Below are positions 1-6,188 of a DNA stretch of 7,855 bases, one piece after another. Positions within the stretch are counted from its first letter, which is position 1; every line of letters starts with the position of its first letter. The DNA is from Bacillota bacterium (GTDB lineage Bacteria > Bacillota > Dethiobacteria > DTU022), in NCBI GenBank assembly GCA_012727685.1, contig JAAYGO010000124.1:1-7855 (forward strand). Reading direction: 5' to 3'. The position numbers and the translations under genes were made by a program. The notes under the pieces were generated by a model that saw only the letters and a list, made by a program, of their open reading frames with translations, was not told the DNA's origin and did not search any database.

Positions 1-315
1 AAGCCTTTTTGCGGTTTTACTCAATTTTTAGGCCGGTTCGTTGTGACATTTATTAGCTATGATTCGTGTTACCTTTTAGCTTTAGTTGACCTTTTTGGGG
101 TCGAATCACCTGTTTCTTTCCGCAGGCCAACAAAGGAAAATGTCTGTAGGCGGGGAATTATAGTGAATGATAGCATCGATGCTTATGCCCCCTTTAGGCC
201 GGGAGACCATGGGGGGAGAACTGCTTAGGAGCCGGAGCGGCTGTGCATCACCTAGGGGGAGTGATGTTGGGAGCGATGGCCGCAGTGACAACGGCGGTGA
301 ATGAAGGGGTGAGCG
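1..315. other. Non-coding stretch, probable fdhD leader
   Basis: No convincing gene. One plus-strand frame is open from the window edge to 228, but it has no recognisable motif, no good ribosome site and odd composition, so I read it as chance. The right part can fold. AGCC (230-233) pairs with GGCT (239-242) around the loop GGAGC. TTAGG (225-229) can pair with CCTAG (251-255). GCATCAC (245-251) pairs with GTGATGT (261-267) with one G-U pair. A structured leader before a molybdenum-cofactor-related gene is plausible, but I could not match it to the Moco riboswitch or any other known family. No clear promoter was found. Confidence 0.4.
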
Positions 316-1110
316 GTGTTGACTCGTGACCTGATCCGCGAAAAGTTAATTACCTTCATCCGGGACGGCGCGCGCATGGAGCGGAATGAAATTGTCACCG
401 TGGAAGCGGCGCTGACCGTTTTTGTTAATGGCACCGAACTGGTGACTCTGCTGTGCACGCCTGCGGATATGGACCGGCTGGCACTCGGTTTTTTACGCTC
501 AGAAGGTTTCTTGACCTCTCTGGATGACCTAGAATCGCTGCGCCTGCAGGAGGAGGAGGGCATCGTGGAGATTGAGTTGAAGAACAGCTCCGACCTGGCC
601 AGGAGTCTCTACGGCAAGCGGACCATAACCTCCGGCTGCGGCAAGGGAACGACCTTTTATCATGCCCTCGACGCGCTGCGCAGCAAGCCGGTTTCCAGTG
701 AGCTGCGCCTGAAAAGCAGCCAGGTTCATGCGTTAATGCGGGCGCTGGAGGATCGGGCGCAGCTGTTTAAACAAACGGGCGGCATTCATAGTGCCGCCCT
801 GGCTAACGGTGCAGAGATCCTCATGTTTTTTGAAGATATCGGCAGGCACAATGCCGTGGACAAGATCGTGGGGCAGTGCCTGCTCGAGAGAATGGAAATG
901 AGCGATAAGAGTCTGGTGGTAAGCGGCAGGCTCAGTTCGGAAATACTGCTCAAGGCGGCCAAGCTGCAGTTGCCCGTGTTGATTTCCCGGGCCGCACCCA
1001 CTTCGCTTAGCATCGAGCTGGCCGAATCTTTAAATATTACCATGGTCGGTTTCGCCCGGGGCAGGCGCATGAATATTTACAGCCATGCCTGGCGGATCGA
1101 GACGGCCTAG
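316..1110 (+). CDS. fdhD: Formate dehydrogenase accessory sulfurtransferase FdhD
   Basis: FdhD passes sulfur from a cysteine desulfurase to the molybdenum or tungsten bis-pyranopterin cofactor before it enters formate dehydrogenase; it is cytoplasmic and needed for active enzyme. The 264-residue length is normal. Family motifs run in order: TSGCGKG at 105-111, GGIHSA at 155-160, EDIGRHNAVDK at 173-183, SGRLSSE at 203-209, RAAPTS at 225-230 and GFARGRRMN at 245-253. The GTG start at 316 is chosen because GGGGTGAG lies just upstream; an ATG at 376 would remove the conserved start of the domain. Unlike the E. coli protein, which has a Cys-X-X-Cys motif here, only Cys108 is present and the second position is Gly111, a form I believe is common in Clostridia. 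No formate dehydrogenase gene is in the window, so the partner enzyme must be elsewhere. Confidence 0.96.
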   Translation: MLTRDLIREKLITFIRDGARMERNEIVTVEAALTVFVNGTELVTLLCTPADMDRLALGFLRSEGFLTSLDDLESLRLQEEEGIVEIELKNSSDLARSLYGKRTITSGCGKGTTFYHALDALRSKPVSSELRLKSSQVHALMRALEDRAQLFKQTGGIHSAALANGAEILMFFEDIGRHNAVDKIVGQCLLERMEMSDKSLVVSGRLSSEILLKAAKLQLPVLISRAAPTSLSIELAESLNITMVGFARGRRMNIYSHAWRIETA

Positions 1111-1132
1111 TTGCTTCAGCTTTAGAAGGCCG

Positions 1133-1160
1133 GCTCATCTGGCCCTCTTGGGGGCTGAGC
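1133..1160 (+). terminator. Hairpin after fdhD, possible weak terminator
   Basis: GCTCA (1133-1137) pairs with TGAGC (1156-1160), and inside it GCCC (1142-1145) pairs with GGGC (1152-1155) around a six-base loop. It starts 22 bases after the fdhD stop. There is no T-run behind it, so if it ends transcription it is not a standard intrinsic terminator. Confidence 0.35.
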
Positions 1161-1200
1161 ATGGTATAAGATTTGCCCCGCGGTCATACTATGTAAAAGA

Positions 1201-1234
1201 ACCGTTGCTGCATGCTCTCCGGCAGCTTCACGGT
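1201..1234 (+). other. Imperfect hairpin of unknown role
   Basis: ACCGT (1201-1205) pairs with ACGGT (1230-1234), and GCTGC (1207-1211) pairs with GCAGC (1222-1226), with a ten-base loop. It is followed by GTTTCC, which is a poor termination tract. It may be a second weak terminator of fdhD or a small structured RNA. Confidence 0.3.
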
Positions 1235-1415
1235 GTTTCCTCAGATTAACCCGCACGGTTCAGGCCGTCTTTCTCATAACAAATTCTCCGCAGATGCCCC
1301 ATGACGGACTGTGCTCCCCGGCGTCTTTCATTCACTCACCGGTTATGGATATTCCAACTAGTATATAAAAAAGGCTGTCTTGGCATGCAGAGCAAAATAT
1401 AGATAGACAAAGCCA

Positions 1416-1457
1416 TTACTTTATGATATTGTTAATTTTATTAAGATATTGTTATCT
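1416..1457 (+). promoter_or_regulatory. AT-rich upstream region with 10-bp direct repeat, candidate promoter
   Basis: GATATTGTTA occurs exactly at 1425-1434 and again at 1445-1454, a 20-bp period that would put both copies on the same face of the helix. A weak sigma-A-like pair, TTACTT (1416-1421) and TATTAA (1439-1444), has a 17-base gap and overlaps the repeat. Its position 60-90 bases before the peptidase start suits a promoter plus operator, but neither box is strong. Confidence 0.35.
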
Positions 1458-1513
1458 AAAAGGGGGTGGCTACTCTCTTTTTGCATGCAGAAGCCTTATG
1501 GCGGAGGTGAAAG

Positions 1514-2893
1514 ATGAGATTAGCGGGTTTATCGTCACCGGGAGCCTCTAGGAAAGGCCGCCTCCGGCGCTCAGCCCACTACCGTGCACTAAGAAGGTTT
1601 TGGGAGCGGCTGAAAGGGAAAACCTTGCACCGGGTGCATTATCTTTTAATCGCTTCCCTGCTGGCAGCCGGAATCCTGGGCTACACTCATTACCGGAACA
1701 GCCTTTTTTACGTCGTCTGCATTGACGGTATTGAGGCTGGACTGGTGCGCGAAGTAGCAGAGGTGGAGCAATTCTTAAACAGCCTGATGGACAAGTGCGG
1801 TCTCATTTACGGGATGGAAGTGTTTCCGCGGCAGGCTATCACGATGACCCGGGAGTTGCGCCTGGGCCAGGAAGCCAACCTGCAGCAGGTGGAGAAGGCC
1901 TTGCGCAACCGGATCAGCCTGCTAACCGAGGCGGTCATGGTCACCGTGGATGGCGTCCCGGTTTCCCCGGTTTGCACAGCAGAAGAAATCGCAGATGTGA
2001 TCGAGACCCTTAGCCTTTCCTATATCGATGATGACGACAGCGTTAAATTGCTGGAAGTAGAGCTGGAAGAGGAATTGGCCGGTGAAGACTGTGTCGTACC
2101 GCCGGAACAGGTTTGCAGCGCGGCAGAAGTGGCCAATCTATTGCTGGACCCGGAGAAGCTAGAGCAAGATCTTGATCTGCAAACCGCTTCCCGCCTGAGC
2201 CTGGCTTCACGTGACGGCAGGGAAAACCGGATCGACGGCAGCGGCGAAAAGCAGGAAATTCCGCTGGTACACGTTAAAACCGTGGAAGAAGCGACACAGG
2301 AAGAGCCGGTACCCTTTCCGACGACCTATGTGAATAACAATGAGATGTATAAGGGAGAGAGCCGTGTCGTTACCGAAGGTAAAGACGGCCTCAAAGAGGT
2401 TACCTACCGGGTTACGCGCGTGAACGGGGAGGAAATTGATCGGGAGAAGTTGTCCGAGCGGATCATCATAGAGCCGGTAGCCAAGGTTATCGAACGCGGC
2501 ACTCTCAGCAGGTTCGCCTGGCCCGTGGCCGGTGGAGGCAGGCTCTCCCAGGGTTTCAGCGGCAGGCATAATGGAATCGATATTGCCGCCCCGTCTGGGA
2601 CCTCGATTCTGGCGGCGGAAAGCGGAACGGTGGTTTGCTCGAGCTGGGGCCCCGCGACGGGTAACTATATTGTGATCTATCACGGCGATTACTGGACCGT
2701 CTACCTGCACAACAGCCGGAACCTCGTTTCCGCGGGGCAGAGTGTTTCCAGGGGCCAGGTGATCGCCAAAGTGGGTTCTAGCGGAAATTCTACCGGACCG
2801 CACCTGCATTTCGAGGTGCGCCGCGGGACCGGTTCGAGCAAGTGGCCTGGGTACTATTATTACACCTCGATCAACCCCTTGAGTTTTTTCTAA
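1514..2893 (+). CDS. Membrane-anchored G5 domain / M23 metallopeptidase
   Basis: A cell-wall hydrolase of the LytM/lysostaphin (M23) family, predicted to cut peptide cross-links in peptidoglycan outside the membrane. Residues 1-41 are very basic, and 43-58 form one membrane segment, giving an N-in, C-out topology. Residues 65-170 carry two loosely similar units (around CIDGIEAG and TVDGVPVS) of the kind found before G5 domains in clostridial proteins. A G5 domain spans about 265-330. The M23 domain spans about 335-440 with a complete active site: by alignment to LytM, zinc ligands His352, Asp356 (HNGID) and His432, and catalytic His399 and His430 (GPHLHFEV). The ATG follows GGAGGTGA at 1503-1510 with good spacing. 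The acidic stretch 172-192 is a likely linker. It stands alone between a long upstream gap and a strong terminator, so it is probably monocistronic. The substrate bond and any link to sporulation cannot be seen. Confidence 0.93.
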   Translation: MRLAGLSSPGASRKGRLRRSAHYRALRRFWERLKGKTLHRVHYLLIASLLAAGILGYTHYRNSLFYVVCIDGIEAGLVREVAEVEQFLNSLMDKCGLIYGMEVFPRQAITMTRELRLGQEANLQQVEKALRNRISLLTEAVMVTVDGVPVSPVCTAEEIADVIETLSLSYIDDDDSVKLLEVELEEELAGEDCVVPPEQVCSAAEVANLLLDPEKLEQDLDLQTASRLSLASRDGRENRIDGSGEKQEIPLVHVKTVEEATQEEPVPFPTTYVNNNEMYKGESRVVTEGKDGLKEVTYRVTRVNGEEIDREKLSERIIIEPVAKVIERGTLSRFAWPVAGGGRLSQGFSGRHNGIDIAAPSGTSILAAESGTVVCSSWGPATGNYIVIYHGDYWTVYLHNSRNLVSAGQSVSRGQVIAKVGSSGNSTGPHLHFEVRRGTGSSKWPGYYYYTSINPLSFF

Positions 2894-2925
2894 CCGCAAA
2901 GACGGAAACAAACGCGCAATTTACC

Positions 2926-2956
2926 GGAGCTGCCCCCAAAGGGCGGCTCCTTTTAT
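2926..2956 (+). terminator. Strong intrinsic terminator of the peptidase gene
   Basis: GGAGC-T-GCCC (2926-2935) pairs with GGGC-G-GCTCC (2941-2950) as a continuous ten-pair stem with one G-U pair and a five-base loop, followed by TTTTAT. It lies 33 bases after the peptidase stop. Confidence 0.9.
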
Positions 2957-2958
2957 CT

Positions 2959-3005
2959 AGCTGCTCCTTAGCCCTTCGCCCGGAAGGGAAAAGCAGCTTT
3001 CCTTT
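2959..3005 (+). terminator. Second hairpin behind the terminator
   Basis: AGCTGCT (2959-2965) pairs perfectly with AGCAGCT (2992-2998), and the inner CCCTT (2972-2976) pairs with AAGGG (2984-2988). TTTCCTTT follows. It starts three bases after the first terminator tail and may be a back-up terminator. It could also act from the other strand, since the minus-strand gene ends at 3143, although no T-run is seen in that direction. Confidence 0.5.
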
Positions 3006-3100
3006 ACTGGGAGTGCCCTGTCGCTTCTCACTTCGGAGCTGGAGCGGTTGTGATGGCAACAGCCAGCCTATGGCATCGTCTCTTATTGGGATCCACAGTA

Positions 3101-3130
3101 CATGAAATTCAGTAGCATGAAATCCAGTGG
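3101..3130. repeat. Tandem 15-bp imperfect repeat
   Basis: CATGAAATTCAGTAG (3101-3115) is followed directly by CATGAAATCCAGTGG (3116-3130), with 13 of 15 bases identical. It lies just past the stop of the minus-strand P-loop gene and is outside any gene. Confidence 0.7.
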
Positions 3131-3142
3131 TAAAGGAGCGGG

Positions 3143-4003
3143 TTAATTCTCTTTTGCTTCCGGCTCCTCTTCTGCGTCGAGGTAGAGCCTCTTGGCGGTA
3201 ATATCGACGCTGTCAAGGTAGAAGCCGGTCAGGTACTCAATCTTTTCTTTGATCACCTGCTGGACATGTCTCAGCAAGAGGGGAAGGTTGCCTCCGGGGA
3301 TCTCTCCCAAAATCAAGGCCAGGTCTACCTTGAGGGTCACCTTTCTCTCGTTTGTCTGGATCGCCACCCGCAGCGGTTTAAATACTCCCGGAATTCGGGT
3401 TACAATATGGGCAACCAGGCTTTCGATCACATGCTCGGCGATATAAAAGTGCCCCAGAGAACTGTAAACAGGGCGGACAATGGAACGCTCCACTGCCACC
3501 TTCTCCGAGTGTGCTGCCGGAAAACTGAAAAAAGAGCGGAGCGGAGCGACGATATAACCGGGAAAATCTTTTTTGACGGCAAAAGTGGGCAGCGGAATAA
3601 CATGGCGGTTCTCTTTTTGCCGCACGGTCAAAGCGGTTTTGATCGCCTCGGGCGTGGCAATATCCTCGATCTGAATATAATGAGCAGGCTTGGGCAACCC
3701 GAGCTTTGCGGCGATAGCATCGGCCATGCGCCGTGAGGTAGCCAGGAGCAAGAGCCGTTCCGGTTTGAGCTCGGCCAGTTTTTCCCGGATTTGCGCGGCA
3801 TGGTCCGGGTCGCTAAAGAGAGCCCTTTTAATCGCCCCCAAACGGGTGTTTTCCCGCTTGGCGGAGCGGCCGGCCAGGATCTGGTTGCCCTTGATGAGCA
3901 GCCCGTCGTCAATCAGGTATTCGATCTGGTGTTGGTAGGCCAGCAGCGGTGCATGGTGGCTTTTGCCGGTACCGCTGTGCCCGACCAGGGCATAAACCTC
4001 CAT
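3143..4003 (-). CDS. P-loop NTPase-like protein with C-terminal Asp23/Gls24-like domain
   Basis: A two-part cytoplasmic protein of 286 residues with no signal peptide or membrane segment. The N-terminus starts directly with a beta strand and a Walker A motif, GHSGTGKS at 8-15. IDDG at 31-34 and the hydrophobic strand RLLLLATS at 83-90 fit a small kinase-like P-loop fold, somewhat like HPr kinase or adenylylsulfate kinase. From about 173 to 275 the sequence resembles Asp23/Gls24 envelope-stress proteins (VYSSLGHFYIAEHVIESLV, then a beta-rich part and a final helix before VDITAKRLYL). Asp23-type proteins in Gram-positive bacteria associate with the membrane and cell-wall stress; the role of a fused P-loop is unknown to me. 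The ATG follows an AGGTGG site (4013-4018 on the plus strand) with nine bases between. It diverges from aroA and shares its promoter region. Confidence 0.85.
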   Translation of the reverse strand: MEVYALVGHSGTGKSHHAPLLAYQHQIEYLIDDGLLIKGNQILAGRSAKRENTRLGAIKRALFSDPDHAAQIREKLAELKPERLLLLATSRRMADAIAAKLGLPKPAHYIQIEDIATPEAIKTALTVRQKENRHVIPLPTFAVKKDFPGYIVAPLRSFFSFPAAHSEKVAVERSIVRPVYSSLGHFYIAEHVIESLVAHIVTRIPGVFKPLRVAIQTNERKVTLKVDLALILGEIPGGNLPLLLRHVQQVIKEKIEYLTGFYLDSVDITAKRLYLDAEEEPEAKEN

Positions 4004-4062
4004 CTATTTTATCCACCTGTCGCTTTGCGGTAATCGCCCCCGGCCCAATTCAATAATAGCAC

Positions 4063-4092
4063 TTTACTTTGGACGAACCGGGCCGGTATAAT
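4063..4092 (+). promoter_or_regulatory. Promoter of aroA
   Basis: A sigma-A-like promoter: -35 TTTACT (4063-4068), an 18-base gap and a perfect -10 TATAAT (4087-4092). Transcription would start near 4099, about 50 bases before the aroA ATG. The -10 box lies inside the palindrome 4085-4104. Confidence 0.75.
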
Positions 4093-4104
4093 TTAAATTA
4101 TACC
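4085..4104. repeat. Perfect 20-bp palindrome in the divergent promoter region
   Basis: GGTATAATTTAAATTATACC is its own reverse complement over all 20 bases. It contains one TATAAT on each strand, so the two divergent promoters overlap. It may also be an operator for a dimeric regulator. Confidence 0.8.
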
Positions 4105-4105
4105 A
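4097..4105 (-). promoter_or_regulatory. Extended -10 promoter of the P-loop gene
   Basis: On the minus strand the sequence reads TGGTATAAT, a perfect -10 box with the TGN extension; the TGG comes from 4103-4105. No good -35 box is present at the usual distance, which is acceptable for extended -10 promoters. It would start a leader of about 85 bases for the gene ending at 3143. Confidence 0.55.
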
Positions 4106-4134
4106 CAGTTTTTGGGGTTAAAGAGGATTACGGC

Positions 4135-4140
4135 AAGGAG
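4135..4140 (+). promoter_or_regulatory. Ribosome binding site that sets the aroA start
   Basis: AAGGAG lies eight bases before the ATG at 4149 but only two before an in-frame GTG at 4143. The spacing favours the ATG. Confidence 0.8.
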
Positions 4141-4148
4141 CAGTGTTC

Positions 4149-5426
4149 ATGATCATTACTACGGCCGCGCCTGCCCGCTTGCAAGGCGAGCTGGTTATGC
4201 CCGGCGATAAATCAATTTCACACCGGGCTGCGCTGATCGGTTCCCTTGCCCGGGGGGATACGGAAGTGCAGGGTTTTTTAGCGGCGCAGGATTGTCTCTC
4301 TACCCTGAGCTGCCTGCGGGCTTTAGGCGTCAGCGCTGTTTTGCGCGGCGACAGGCTCCTGATCCGGGGAGGCGGCGGTGTCTTTACGGCGCCCCGGAAA
4401 CCGCTTGATGCCGGTAATTCGGGGACAACGGCGCGGCTCTTGCTGGGGGTCCTGGCGGCGCAGCAGTTTGAAACGACCTTGACCGGTGACCCCTCGCTGC
4501 GCAAGCGGCCCATGGACCGCGTGGTGGAGCCTTTGAAACGGATGGGGGCGCAGGTGGAAGGGGACGGGACCCGGCTGCCCTTGCGCATTCGCGGCGGAAA
4601 TTTGAAACCCCTCACCTATACGCTGCCGGTGGCCAGCGCCCAGGTAAAATCGGCTTTATTGCTGGCCGGGCTGCAGGCGAGCGGGCTTACCGTGATCGAA
4701 GAACCCTTCCCCAGCCGCAATCATACCGAATTAATGTTCGAGCAGTTCGGAGTAACGGTAGCCGTTGCCGGCAACCGGATCTCCATCGAGGGGAAGCAGA
4801 TACCCGTGGCCTCCCAGGTCAGGGTGCCCGGCGATATTTCAGCGGCGGCCTTTTTTTTAGTGGCGGGGGCTATCGTGCCCCGTGCGGTCATTAAGATCAA
4901 AGATGTGGGGATTAACCCAACCCGCCGCGGCATCGTTGACCTGTTGATGGAGATGGGCGCCGATATTCAAATCCAGAACCGCCGTTTCTGGGGGAAGGAA
5001 GAGGTGGCCGATCTGCTGGTAAGGGGAGGCGCCCCGCTGCGCGCCATCACCGTCGGCGGTGATGCCATCCCCCGTGTCATCGATGAGATCCCTATCCTGG
5101 CGGTTGCCGCCGCCCATGCTCGCGGCGTGACCGTGATCAGGGATGCCGCTGAACTGCGGGTCAAAGAATCGGATCGCATTGCCGCGCTGGCCCGCGAGCT
5201 GGCCAAATTGGGCGCGGAGATCGAAGAACGTCCCGATGGCCTGGTGATCGAAGGCGGCAGGCCGTTAACCGGTGCAGTTGTGGAGAGCGGAGGGGATCAC
5301 CGCATGGCCATGGCCCTGGCCGTGGCGGGGCTGGCCGCTAGCGGTAAAACAACCGTCCGGGGAGCGGAAGCGATCAAGATCTCATTTCCGGCTTTCCTGA
5401 GCATACTGCGTTCTCTGACCTGCTAG
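4149..5426 (+). CDS. aroA: 3-phosphoshikimate 1-carboxyvinyltransferase (EPSP synthase)
   Basis: Joins phosphoenolpyruvate to shikimate-3-phosphate to make EPSP, the sixth step of the shikimate pathway to aromatic amino acids. The protein is 425 residues, full length for the family, and cytoplasmic. Motifs in order: PGDKSISHR at 18-26 (substrate-binding Lys21, Ser22, Arg26), DAGNSGTTAR at 87-96, GDPSLRKRPM at 113-122, SAQVKSALLL at 163-172, SRNHTE at 189-194, VPGDISAAAFF at 226-236, DEIPILAVAA at 312-321 with the catalytic Asp-Glu pair, RVKESDR at 337-343, GDHRMAMA at 382-389 and AIKISFP at 408-414. The GDK, SAQ-K, N-x-x-T-x-x-R and R-x-H-x-E patterns mark the class II (CP4/Gram-positive) type. 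The residue matching Ala100 of the CP4 enzyme is Gly92 here. The start follows the Shine-Dalgarno site at 4135. No other shikimate gene is nearby on this strand, so it is not in an aro operon within the window. Confidence 0.98.
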   Translation: MIITTAAPARLQGELVMPGDKSISHRAALIGSLARGDTEVQGFLAAQDCLSTLSCLRALGVSAVLRGDRLLIRGGGGVFTAPRKPLDAGNSGTTARLLLGVLAAQQFETTLTGDPSLRKRPMDRVVEPLKRMGAQVEGDGTRLPLRIRGGNLKPLTYTLPVASAQVKSALLLAGLQASGLTVIEEPFPSRNHTELMFEQFGVTVAVAGNRISIEGKQIPVASQVRVPGDISAAAFFLVAGAIVPRAVIKIKDVGINPTRRGIVDLLMEMGADIQIQNRRFWGKEEVADLLVRGGAPLRAITVGGDAIPRVIDEIPILAVAAAHARGVTVIRDAAELRVKESDRIAALARELAKLGAEIEERPDGLVIEGGRPLTGAVVESGGDHRMAMALAVAGLAASGKTTVRGAEAIKISFPAFLSILRSLTC

Positions 5427-5434
5427 CAGCGCGT

Positions 5435-5465
5435 GGCCGGTGGCAATATCCGTCCCCCGGCCTTT
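5435..5465 (+). terminator. Possible aroA terminator hairpin
   Basis: GGCCGG (5435-5440) pairs with CCGGCC (5457-5462) around a 16-base loop, followed only by TTT. It starts eight bases after the aroA stop. The short T tract makes it a weak terminator. Confidence 0.4.
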
Positions 5466-5467
5466 GG

Positions 5468-5495
5468 ATTAAATTTGGATAATGGAAAATTTAAT
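5468..5495. repeat. AT-rich 9-bp inverted repeat upstream of the lipoprotein gene
   Basis: ATTAAATTT (5468-5476) and AAATTTAAT (5487-5495) are perfect reverse complements separated by ten bases. It sits about 33 bases before a TATAAT box and so is placed like an operator or upstream element. The RNA hairpin would be weak. Confidence 0.5.
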
Positions 5496-5527
5496 TACAA
5501 AAAGGAATTGGGTTGTTTTGTATCGAA

Positions 5528-5533
5528 TATAAT
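5528..5533 (+). promoter_or_regulatory. Candidate -10 box of the lipoprotein gene
   Basis: A perfect TATAAT lies 29 bases before the TTG start. No matching -35 box stands at 16-18 bases; TTGGGT (5508-5513) is only 14 bases away. This suggests an activator-dependent or weak promoter. Confidence 0.45.
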
Positions 5534-5562
5534 CGCAATCAGGTAAAGAAGGTGTCCGGCCG

Positions 5563-6174
5563 TTGCGAAATAAACAATCTTATTACCAGAAAGCGGTTTT
5601 GTCGATTGTCGTTGGGATATGCCTTTTTATGCCTGCAGCTTGCACCAACGGGATGTTTAGACAAAACGATCTTGCCGCCATAGAGCTGGAAAGCGCACCG
5701 GACAGTTCTCAAACTCCTACCGTTTGCCTCGAAAATCCCGATGCCGAATGCCCTCCGCAGGAGGTGGCCGGGTTGCAGCTGAGTGGCCAGGTTAAAGGAG
5801 AAGAGGCAACCTCCCTCATCAAAACTATCCTCGGACCGGGCTACAACATTGTTGATACGCAGATCATTACTTATCGCGGCTCTGCCAGTGGATCGCCGGA
5901 TGAACTTGTGTTCTGGACTGCTGAATTTCATGATGCCGAAGAAGCCGCTGCGGTGATCAATGAGATGAAGCAATACCTCGAATCAAGCCTCTACTTCTGC
6001 GATCATGGATGCTGGTCCAATGAAGAACGGGAAATCTATTATGCCCGCTTTACCGGCAAGGATATCCCTCTCGAACACTCCTATTATTACCGCGATGGGA
6101 ACAAGGTTTACTGTGTCACCATTGCCAGCGAGAAACCGCTGGAGCTGCTCATCGCTTTCCTCGGGAAAATATAA
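5563..6174 (+). CDS. Uncharacterised secreted lipoprotein
   Basis: Unknown function. The 203-residue product starts with a basic N-terminus (MRNKQSYYQK), a hydrophobic stretch at 11-23 and Cys27 in MPAAC, which reads as a lipobox although Pro at -3 is unusual. It should therefore be exported and lipid-anchored. A flexible, Cys-containing linker follows (VCLENPDAEC). From about residue 70 comes a compact alpha/beta domain, with VKGEEATSLIKTIL, a strand around DELVFWTAEF, a helix DAEEAAAVINEMKQYL and the pair CDHGC. No family is recognised. TTG is the start, preceded by AAGAAGGTG at 5546-5554 with a normal gap. The gene converges on acr3 with only 14 bases between the two stops and no clear terminator in between. 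Confidence 0.8.
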   Translation: MRNKQSYYQKAVLSIVVGICLFMPAACTNGMFRQNDLAAIELESAPDSSQTPTVCLENPDAECPPQEVAGLQLSGQVKGEEATSLIKTILGPGYNIVDTQIITYRGSASGSPDELVFWTAEFHDAEEAAAVINEMKQYLESSLYFCDHGCWSNEEREIYYARFTGKDIPLEHSYYYRDGNKVYCVTIASEKPLELLIAFLGKI

Positions 6175-6188
6175 GAGGCGCTGCTGTC

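Larger units (their letters stand above)
1111..1513. other. Long intergenic region between fdhD and the peptidase gene
   Basis: About 400 bases with no supportable gene on either strand. The left half holds two hairpins (1133-1160 and 1201-1234). The right part, roughly 1355-1460, is AT-rich and presumably contains the promoter of the peptidase gene, including a 10-bp direct repeat. GCATGC occurs three times, near 1210, 1383 and 1483. I found no tRNA-like or other known RNA fold. Confidence 0.6.

Noticed and set aside
1..228. Plus-strand open frame of about 75 codons from the window edge
   Set aside because: No recognisable motif, no convincing ribosome site for an internal start, and composition unlike the neighbouring genes. 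A short tail of an upstream gene cannot be excluded.
2207..2911. Long minus-strand open frame opposite the M23 peptidase gene
   Set aside because: It is a shadow of a clearly recognisable gene with a complete active site; its translation has no domain features.
3266..3736. Plus-strand open frame of 156 codons opposite the P-loop gene
   Set aside because: The minus-strand frame has Walker A and Asp23-like features and a good ribosome site; this one has none.
4143..4151. GTG start for aroA at 4143
   Set aside because: Only two bases separate it from AAGGAG; the ATG at 4149 has normal spacing.
6125..6142. Six-pair inverted repeat CCAGCG/CGCTGG as a terminator for acr3
   Set aside because: It lies inside the lipoprotein coding region and has no T-run on either strand.
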